NCBI GenBank assembly: GCA_031263485.1
Contig: JAISFS010000337.1
Span: 1-40,797, forward strand
DNA length: 40,797 nt
Direction: 5' to 3'
Source of the DNA: Deltaproteobacteria bacterium
GTDB taxonomy: Bacteria > Desulfobacterota > Desulfarculia > Adiutricales > Adiutricaceae
Shown piece after piece: positions 35,270-40,797 of the stretch (positions are counted from its first letter, which is position 1; each line of letters starts with the position of its first letter). The translations under genes were made by a program, and so were the position numbers. Under the pieces are notes generated by a model. It searched no databases. It saw only the letters and a program-made list of their open reading frames with translations, and was not told the origin of the DNA.

Positions 35270-36124
35270 TCAGGACCCGCCGAAAATATCCTTGAAAGCT
35301 CTCCGCACCAGTTCGATTTCCTCTCGGGGGGCCCCGCGCCTTTTCTTGCCGGCGACAAGCCCGGCCAAGGATTTTTTCAGGGATTCCTTTTCGGCTCCGG
35401 ACAAAGGCCGATTCCCGAAGTCCGTTATCGTTTGGGAACCGCTAATTTTCCGGTTGACCCAACCGCCCGACGAATCGCGTCTATTCTCATAAATGGCCGA
35501 GCCGTCGCCGCCGTGTACGGATATCGACCGCAGGAAGCGGTTGTTTTCCAAAAACGACACCGTCTGCGGGATATTGTCGTATGAGGCGTCGTGCCTCTCC
35601 TGCGCGCACCATTTCCCGTAACCCAGCGCGGTTTTCTGGCTCTCATACCTCTCATGCATCGCAAGCGCGCTGAACTCGAATTTCGACGCTATGACCGCAA
35701 GATGGGGATGATAGCCGCGCCCGAACAAATCACGTGCCGCCGCCATTACAGAGGCCGGATGCCGCAGATCGCTTTCCAGGATGACGTCGAACGATCCGTC
35801 CATGGCGAGCTTCAGCAGACGGCTTGTCCAGTCGCGGACGCAGGGTTCGGTGTATTCGATGAGATTCTTGTCGTCCTCCCGCAGAATGGACAGGAAATGG
35901 GGGTGGCGAATCCGGCAGGCGTCTTCTCCTATGACCGCGAATTTTCCGGTGTGCCGTCGGATTATGGCGCTAATCAGATTCGCCTTCGCCGCCCCCGGTT
36001 GCCCCCCGACGATTATGGACACGGGAAAATCGGCCATGACGCCGCGCGATACGGCTTCGTCCTTCAGCGCCTCGAAGGCCTTTTCGTGCGCCGACCGGGT
36101 CAGGACATATTTCTCTGGTACCAT
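35270..36124 (-). CDS. zeta-toxin-like P-loop kinase family protein
   Basis: A 284-residue protein resembling zeta/PezT kinases, which phosphorylate UDP-N-acetyl sugars or other small targets. The order of motifs fits: PVSIIVGGQPGAAKANLIS (Walker A, 40-49, Lys47), VIGEDACRIRHPHF (zeta GDxxRxxHP region, Arg71) and DVILESDLRHPASV (Glu117). Zeta proteins have Ser or Thr after the P-loop lysine to bind magnesium; here it is Ala48, so activity may be altered. The C-terminal third (EEIELVRRAFKDIFG) is basic. No epsilon/PezA-like antitoxin gene is adjacent on either side; chromosomal solitary zeta-like proteins exist. The gene is visibly richer in A and T than its neighbours (for example CGCGTCTATTCTCATAAATG), suggesting transfer. 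ATG at 36124 has AAGGAA 6 nt upstream and homology begins there. Confidence 0.8.
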   Translation of the reverse strand: MVPEKYVLTRSAHEKAFEALKDEAVSRGVMADFPVSIIVGGQPGAAKANLISAIIRRHTGKFAVIGEDACRIRHPHFLSILREDDKNLIEYTEPCVRDWTSRLLKLAMDGSFDVILESDLRHPASVMAAARDLFGRGYHPHLAVIASKFEFSALAMHERYESQKTALGYGKWCAQERHDASYDNIPQTVSFLENNRFLRSISVHGGDGSAIYENRRDSSGGWVNRKISGSQTITDFGNRPLSGAEKESLKKSLAGLVAGKKRRGAPREEIELVRRAFKDIFGGS

Positions 36125-36791
36125 CCCGCTTTCCTTTTCCGGAGGCCAACCCGAAGGTCTGCCCGCTTGAATGGCGCGGCGTGGCATCGGGGATTGGCAT
36201 CCGAAGTCCTCGTCGCGGCGGCGCCGATTGCGAGCGTCAGGCCGCCGGGTTTCCCTTGACCTGCGCCTTGCCTCCGGTCGGGATCGGGATGCGGCGTCAA
36301 TCGGAAAAACAGGACCGGGCCGGCATACGGCCTTCGACCTGCCGCCCAGAATCACGGGACCGGAATCATCGTCCCGGCGAGCCCCTTGCGGCACGAAACG
36401 GTTTCCGCCCGACCAAACGGGCCTTCCGGGGGTCGCGGGCGGACGTGGCTGGATATCCGGGAGGGCCGTGCGGCGGCGATTCCGGCAACCTCCGCGGATG
36501 TGACCGTTTCCCGCCGCGAGGAGGAACCGGGCGAATCCCGCCCTTCGCCGATCAAGGAACGTCGAAACCGGAGAAACGGCCGGAAGCGGCGCGTCGGTCG
36601 ACGGAGGGCTCCGGTCAGGCGTTTCGGGCATCGGCCCCGGCGACGGGCTCGTTTTCCTTCAGCGTCTGCCTCGGCAAAGCACCAGTTTTTCCAGCCTCAG
36701 CCTCGGCGACGCACTGATTTTTCCAGCCTCAGCCTCGACGTTCAGGTTTCCCGGGAGCCAGGCCCGCAATCCGTCCCGGACCTGTTTCGGC
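36125..36791. other. intergenic region with a 32-nt duplication
   Basis: About 670 nt between the metallo-hydrolase gene and the zeta-like gene. It holds the direct repeat at 36670-36733 and otherwise sequence of intermediate G+C with no credible gene; in particular no antitoxin-like frame with a ribosome binding site precedes the zeta-like gene. Confidence 0.5.
36670..36733. repeat. 32-nt tandem duplication
   Basis: Two 32-nt units (36670-36701 and 36702-36733) start CTCGGC and share TTTTTCCAGCCTCAGC; a truncated third copy (CTCGACG) follows. They lie about 60 nt past the metallo-hydrolase stop codon. Confidence 0.88.
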
Positions 36792-37901
36792 TCACTTCCC
36801 GCGGCGTCTGGCGCCGTCGTTGTGGGGGCGGTGGGTGGGCGCCACGTCGGGGGTTTCGGGGAACTCCACCGTGGTGCCTTCGGTGGCGAGGTAGATGGAC
36901 AGTCCGGAGCCGGGGAAGAGGAGTTCGGAGTAGCTGGAGGCCTTCTCAAGCATGTCGTAGAGCTTGCGGTCGTCGTTGCTGGGGTCGTGGTGGAACAGGT
37001 AAAGCCTCTTTGCCCCCGCCGCGTGGGCCATGTCGACCACGTTCAGCGCGTTGGAATGGCCCCAGCCGCCCTTGGAATGGCTCTCCAGGTATGTGTATTG
37101 GGTGTCGGAGATGAAGACGTCCGAGCCCTGCACGAAGGAGCGCAGATCGTCGCGGGCGCGCCTGACCTCGGGGGAGTCGCCAAGCAGCTCGTAGTCCGTG
37201 GCGAAAACTATGGTGCGCCCGAAGGCCTTGACCCGGTAGGCGGTGGAGCCGCCCGGGTGCGGCAGCCGCATGAAGTCCAGGGAGAAGGGACCCAGTTCCA
37301 GCCCGTCCTCGGGAAGCGTCCGGAACTTGATGTCCGCCGGCAGCTCGTCGAAATGGATGGGGAAAAGCAGCGGCGTGGACTGCTGCGCCCTGAGCCCGTC
37401 CTCTACGGCCCTGGCGTTCGCGGCGTGGATGGTTATCGAGGTGTCCTTGTCGTAGATTGGCGCGAAGAAGGGGAATCCCTGGATGTGGTCCCAGTGGGTG
37501 TGCGTGAAGAGGAGATCCAGGTGTCTGCGGGGGGCGGGGTTCTTTTTGGGCGTCGCGGAGCTGTCGGCGGCGGGGTCGTAGCCCTGCTTGCACTTGGCCA
37601 TCAGCTCCTGCTCGATGTCCAGCTCGGGTTTTGGCGTCAGGTGCTCGCCCAGCTTGCGGATGCCGGAACCGGCGTCGAAGATGAGGGTCCTGGATTGGGT
37701 GCTGATCTCCAGGCATGGGGTGTTGCCGCCCACGAAGCCGGTCACGCGGTCCGGGAGGCCCTCCACGAAGCGCTCGGCGTCCTCTGGGGCGGGCCTTTCC
37801 CTGAGGGCCAGTTCCACCGCCTGGACTATCTTGTCCTTGAGCTCAGTGTAGCCGGAAGGGCTGGGAAGGGAGCCCCTCACGCCCCAGAATCGGATTATCA
37901 T
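36792..37901 (-). CDS. metallo-beta-lactamase-fold hydrolase
   Basis: A 369-residue zinc hydrolase. MIIRFWGVRGSLPSP at the start and FVGGNTPCLEI, LIFDAGSGIRKLG are typical of the MBL subgroup often annotated as cAMP-phosphodiesterase-like or RNase Z-like. The metal motif is THTHWDHIQGFPFF (HxHxDH), with further ligands in PHPGGSTAYRV, FATDYE and LFHHDPSNDD. An insert of about 30 residues after the DAGSG motif (ELMAKCKQGYDPAADSS) is less usual. The substrate is unknown; such proteins hydrolyse phosphodiesters or thioesters. ATG at 37901 starts the homology and has GGGAGGG 8 nt upstream. It is 440 nt from rny and may have its own promoter, though none is clear. Confidence 0.85.
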   Translation of the reverse strand: MIIRFWGVRGSLPSPSGYTELKDKIVQAVELALRERPAPEDAERFVEGLPDRVTGFVGGNTPCLEISTQSRTLIFDAGSGIRKLGEHLTPKPELDIEQELMAKCKQGYDPAADSSATPKKNPAPRRHLDLLFTHTHWDHIQGFPFFAPIYDKDTSITIHAANARAVEDGLRAQQSTPLLFPIHFDELPADIKFRTLPEDGLELGPFSLDFMRLPHPGGSTAYRVKAFGRTIVFATDYELLGDSPEVRRARDDLRSFVQGSDVFISDTQYTYLESHSKGGWGHSNALNVVDMAHAAGAKRLYLFHHDPSNDDRKLYDMLEKASSYSELLFPGSGLSIYLATEGTTVEFPETPDVAPTHRPHNDGARRRGK

Positions 37902-38340
37902 CGGAGGGGCCCTCCCGTCCGGGCGACTGCTACGGGCCTCGGGAAACGGCCGAAGGATCTGAAAACGGCTCTTGTCATGCTGGCCTTTACCGCCTTGTCT
38001 CCCGCCTTTTCGACAGGGCTTCGGAGATCCTGGCCCCTGCCGGGCCGTCCGGCAGGGGCGGTTCGTTCGGGCTGCCTGCGGGGGCCCTGAGTATCTTTTC
38101 GGCACGCCGCAGGAAAACATGCAACTTTTGTACTGATTCCGGTCACTTGAGTGCGCACACGCGAATTATGCCCCCATGCGGCCCTCCGGGTGACCATGGA
38201 GGCCGTCGACACCCGACAGTCGACTTGCCGGCCGCCGCGGAGACCGCGCGAAAGGCTTCCGGGAGAGCCGTCCGGATCAGGCGAACCCCGGACGGTCAGG
38301 AAACCGGGGCGACCCCCTGCGGGGCGGAAAGGCTGAAGCC
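37902..38340. other. intergenic region between rny and the metallo-hydrolase gene
   Basis: About 440 nt with no gene. A locally AT-richer patch at 38110-38165 (CAACTTTTGTACTGATTCC) may hold the metallo-hydrolase promoter on the minus strand, but no good -35/-10 pair is seen. No T-rich terminator follows rny. Confidence 0.45.
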
Positions 38341-39909
38341 TCACTTCGCGTAGTTCACGGCCCGGGTCTCCCGGATGACCGTGACCTTGATCTGGCCTGG
38401 GTAGGCCATCTCCTTTTCGACCCTGCGACAGATGTCGTTCGCGAGCACGGTCGCCATGTCGTCCGTGACCAGATCGGAATTCACCATGATTCTCACCTCG
38501 CGGCCCGCCTGGATGGCGTAGGTCTTGGTGATGCCGGAGAAGGACCCTGCTATGCGCTCGAGATCCTCCAGCCGCTGCACGTAGGTCTCCAGCATCTCGC
38601 GCCTGGCGCCGGGCCTGGCGCCGGAGAGGGTGTCCGCGGCCTGGACCAGGACGTCCAGGATCGATTCCGGGGGCACGTCCTCGTGGTGGGCCATGATGGC
38701 GTGGACGACCGCGGGGGTCTCCCCGTAGCGCCGGGCCAGCTCGGCCCCGATGAGCCCGTGGGGGCCTTCCACCTCGTGGTCCACGGCCTTGCCGATGTCG
38801 TGGAGGAGCCCGGCCCGCTTGGCCTGCTTCACGTTCTGACCCAGCTCGGCAGCCATCACCCCGCACAGGAACGCCACCTCCACGGAGTGTTGCAGGACGT
38901 TCTGGGCGTAGCTCGTGCGGTACCGGAGCCGTCCCAGGTGACGTGCCAGCTCGTGGTGGATGCCATGCACCCCCACGTCGAAGGCGGCCTCCTTGCCTAT
39001 CTCCTTGAGGCTCAGCTCCATCTCCTCGCTGACCTTGGCGACCACCTCCTCTATGCGAGTGGGATGGATCCTGCCGTCCGAGACGAGCCTTTCCAGGGAC
39101 TGTCGGGCTATCTCGCGCCGGTAGGGGGAAAAGCTGGAGAGGAGCACCGCCTCCGGGGTGTCGTCCACTATCAGGTCCACTCCGGTCGCGGCCTCGATGG
39201 CCCGGATGTTGCGGCCCTCGCGCCCGATGATGCGGCCCTTCATCTCCTCGTTGGGGAGGGGCACGACCGAGATGGTGTGCTCGGCAACGTAGTCCCCGGC
39301 GTAGCGCTTGACGGCCAGGGCCAGGATCTCGCGGGCCTTCTTGTCGGCGGTCTCCCTGGCCTCGGCCTCGGTTCGCCGGACCAAAAGCCCCCCCTCATGG
39401 CGGGCTTCCTCCTCCATGGAGCGCACCAGCTCGTCCTTGGCTTCCTGGGCGGTCAGCTGGGCGGTGCGTTCCAGGCGCCGGGCGGCCTCCTGGTTGAGTT
39501 TCTGGATCTCCTCGCCCTGCGTCAAGAGCTCCTTTTCTCGCCTCACGAGGTCCGCCTCGCTCCTGGTTGCCGCGGCCTCGCGCTGGGCCATGAGCTCGGT
39601 ACGTCTCTCGAAGCTCTCCTCCCTCTGGATCAGGCGGTCCTCCTGCCTCTTGAGCTCCTGTCTCCTTTCCTGCGCCTCCCGCTCGGATTCGCTTTTCATC
39701 CGGAAGACGATGTCCTGGCCCTGCAGGTGGGCCTCCTTCTTGATGGTCACGACGTCCTTCTCGGCATCGCTCACGATACGCTGGGCGTAGGACTCTATGT
39801 CCCTGATCCTGCCTTCAAAGAACCTCCTGCGCCACAGGAAGCCCAATACGGCGCCTGCGGCGGCGGCAAGGGCGGCCAGGAGCGCCGCCACGGGATAGCT
39901 TAAGATCAT
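38341..39909 (-). CDS. rny: ribonuclease Y
   Basis: A 522-residue membrane-anchored endoribonuclease that starts mRNA decay. An N-terminal helix ([19 protein letters not shown]) is followed by a long charged coiled coil (about 35-200, rich in Glu, Arg, Lys and Gln), a KH RNA-binding domain ([31 protein letters not shown]) and an HD domain with [17 protein letters not shown] and [17 protein letters not shown], where the His-Asp pair binds metal. The length matches RNase Y (about 520). ATG at 39909 has a GGAG-type site upstream. It lies 215 nt after zapA on the same strand; this zapA-rny order recurs in several deltaproteobacteria to my knowledge. Confidence 0.97.
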   Translation of the reverse strand: MILSYPVAALLAALAAAAGAVLGFLWRRRFFEGRIRDIESYAQRIVSDAEKDVVTIKKEAHLQGQDIVFRMKSESEREAQERRQELKRQEDRLIQREESFERRTELMAQREAAATRSEADLVRREKELLTQGEEIQKLNQEAARRLERTAQLTAQEAKDELVRSMEEEARHEGGLLVRRTEAEARETADKKAREILALAVKRYAGDYVAEHTISVVPLPNEEMKGRIIGREGRNIRAIEAATGVDLIVDDTPEAVLLSSFSPYRREIARQSLERLVSDGRIHPTRIEEVVAKVSEEMELSLKEIGKEAAFDVGVHGIHHELARHLGRLRYRTSYAQNVLQHSVEVAFLCGVMAAELGQNVKQAKRAGLLHDIGKAVDHEVEGPHGLIGAELARRYGETPAVVHAIMAHHEDVPPESILDVLVQAADTLSGARPGARREMLETYVQRLEDLERIAGSFSGITKTYAIQAGREVRIMVNSDLVTDDMATVLANDICRRVEKEMAYPGQIKVTVIRETRAVNYAK

Positions 39910-40080
39910 TGGTATCCAGGCTCCGGGTGCGGATATGCTTGACGCCCCCCCGTCGGGGTCCGGATTCCGGGCGGCCGTAGGGGCAAGGGTATTTCTGCTG
40001 GATTGGCTGCACGGCTGATGGCTCCGGCGGGGGCGGCTGGGTTGGGGTAGGGAGGGGCCGGAAGGGCCCGAGGCGGTCGC

Positions 40081-40103
40081 CGCCTCCCGGCATGCGGGAG
40101 GCG
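40081..40103 (-). ncRNA. structured zapA-rny intergenic segment (possible 6S RNA locus)
   Basis: Within the 215-nt spacer a perfect 9-bp stem (CGCCTCCCG with CGGGAGGCG, 5-nt loop) begins 22 nt after the zapA stop codon. It has no T-run, so it is not an ordinary terminator. The 6S RNA gene follows zapA in many proteobacteria, and the spacer is long enough for a 6S RNA of about 180 nt; CTACGGCCGCCCGG near its far end (minus strand, about 39975) faintly resembles the 6S 3' part. I cannot confirm the fold, so only the hairpin itself is marked. Confidence 0.25.
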
Positions 40104-40124
40104 CGAACCCTGCGGCGCGGGATT

Positions 40125-40797
40125 TCAGCTCCCGTCCACAAGATCCAGGAGGCGCCGCATTCGTCTTTCCAGCGCCTCTATATTGGCCTTGAGGGCAACA
40201 GATTCCCTCTCGGAGTTAAGGAGTTTCATCGCCAGACGGAAGGCGGCCTGGACCAGGAGATCGGCGCCGCTCGCGGCGGCGCCCTTAGGGTCGCGGCTTT
40301 GGACGTCCCTCAGAACCGACTGTACCCGGTGGGCCAGCCTGAAGACCATCTCTGGCTTGTCGGTGCGTATATGGTACTTTTGCCCGAAAAGGACCAGGGA
40401 TACCAGGCCGTCCGCGTCAAGGGCCGGAGGCTCGAAGCCGGGGATGGGCCCTGACTCGGGGTCCTGGCCGTCGGGCATGGGATCCGGTGCCGGAGGAGTC
40501 CCTTGGCCGTCCTGAAGGGAGGGCGCGTGGCCCGGGTTAGGAGTAAAGCCGCCCGGGGAAGCGGGCCGGGAAGGGTCTGCCTCTCCCGGCCCGAGACCCG
40601 CGCCCGCCTCAGGGGAGGCCGGGCCTCCGGTTGGCGGAGTTTCGGGCGATCCGTCCGATTCAGGCATATCGGCTGTTGAGGGCGATTCGCCCGATGCCGG
40701 CTTATCGCCAGTTGAGGGCGATTCGACCGATTCAGGCAAATCGCCAGTCGAGGGCGATTCGTCCGATTCAGGCAAATCGCCAGTCGAGGGCGATTCG
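40125..40797 (-). CDS. zapA: cell division protein ZapA with repetitive N-terminal extension (partial)
   Basis: The last 100 residues are a ZapA domain, a small FtsZ-ring-stabilising protein: [20 protein letters not shown], then [14 protein letters not shown], then a C-terminal coiled coil [19 protein letters not shown]. ZapA is normally about 100 residues and starts just before this domain. Here the frame stays open for another 125 residues to the window edge, rich in Pro, Ser, Gly, Asp and Glu, with four 12-residue repeats ([12 protein letters not shown] type). No internal ATG (for example MPDGQDP or MPESDG) has a good ribosome binding site, so the extension may be translated and the true start may lie outside the window. 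Confidence 0.85.
   Translation of the reverse strand, partial: ESPSTGDLPESDESPSTGDLPESVESPSTGDKPASGESPSTADMPESDGSPETPPTGGPASPEAGAGLGPGEADPSRPASPGGFTPNPGHAPSLQDGQGTPPAPDPMPDGQDPESGPIPGFEPPALDADGLVSLVLFGQKYHIRTDKPEMVFRLAHRVQSVLRDVQSRDPKGAAASGADLLVQAAFRLAMKLLNSERESVALKANIEALERRMRRLLDLVDGS
40654..40797. repeat. four 36-nt tandem repeats at the zapA 5' end
   Basis: Four 36-nt units, each with GGCGATTCG and ATCGCCAGT(C/T)GAG on the plus strand, run to the window edge and may continue beyond. They encode the 12-residue acidic Ser/Pro repeat in frame with ZapA. Confidence 0.93.

Noticed and set aside
36125..36640. Antitoxin gene upstream of the zeta-like gene
   Set aside because: Frames there are short, overlap one another and lack ribosome binding sites and helix-turn-helix or epsilon-like sequence.

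Overview
The window is GC-rich bacterial chromosome (about 70% G+C by eye) and holds 21 protein genes I can support. An outer-membrane porin, lipid-anchored-free periplasmic enzymes with signal peptides, a MotA/MotB stator pair and a ZapA-RNase Y pair point to a motile Gram-negative. The porin type, the DUF3798 protein, the paired aconitase and isocitrate dehydrogenase and the lone zeta-toxin-like gene would all suit a Desulfovibrio-like or related deltaproteobacterial (Desulfobacterota) lineage, but this is inference from protein character and no rRNA is present. I saw no tRNA, rRNA, CRISPR array, prophage or insertion sequence.

Layout, left to right. 1-430: heptanucleotide tandem repeat and the porin terminator. 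430-1950: porin gene and its promoter (minus strand). 2877-6287: aconitase and isocitrate dehydrogenase, icd first in transcription (minus). 6489-7247: cobS (minus). 7851-8336: GcvH-like protein with a hyperacidic tail (plus). 8854-9450: exported SagB-type nitroreductase (minus). 9875-10975: membrane-anchored protein of unknown function (plus). 11555-12286: OmpR-type response regulator (minus). 12778-14160: membrane metallophosphoesterase (minus). 15475-21514: a three-gene minus-strand unit, DHH phosphoesterase, glycogen synthase and a multi-GAF histidine kinase. 23017-25460: motA and motB (minus). 25643-26053: HIT protein (minus). 26339-28948: double-DUF3798 protein (minus). 29730-32888: topA (minus). 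35270-36124: zeta-toxin-like kinase (minus). 36792-37901: metallo-beta-lactamase-fold hydrolase (minus). 38341-40797: rny and zapA (minus, zapA running off the window edge).

Nineteen of the 21 genes are on the minus strand. Only about 69% of the window is coding, which is low for a bacterium; non-coding stretches of 0.4 to 2.4 kb separate most genes. Those stretches, and several genes, carry tandem repeats: 7-, 8-, 24-, 32-, 35- and about 40-nt units between genes, and 33- and 36-nt units (in frame) inside motB, topA and zapA. This repeat load is the most distinctive property of the window.

Functionally the set is mostly housekeeping: TCA-cycle oxidation of citrate to 2-oxoglutarate, cobalamin assembly, motility power, DNA supercoiling, RNA turnover and division. 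The less ordinary items are the GcvH-like protein with a D/E tail, the glycogen synthase translationally abutting a cytosolic kinase with three tandem copies of one sensor module, a metallophosphoesterase lacking one expected metal-ligand histidine, a zeta-like protein with an altered Walker A motif and lower G+C, and a porin promoter whose spacer is an alternating CG tract. I did not find a convincing complete new system; the findings list the best leads.
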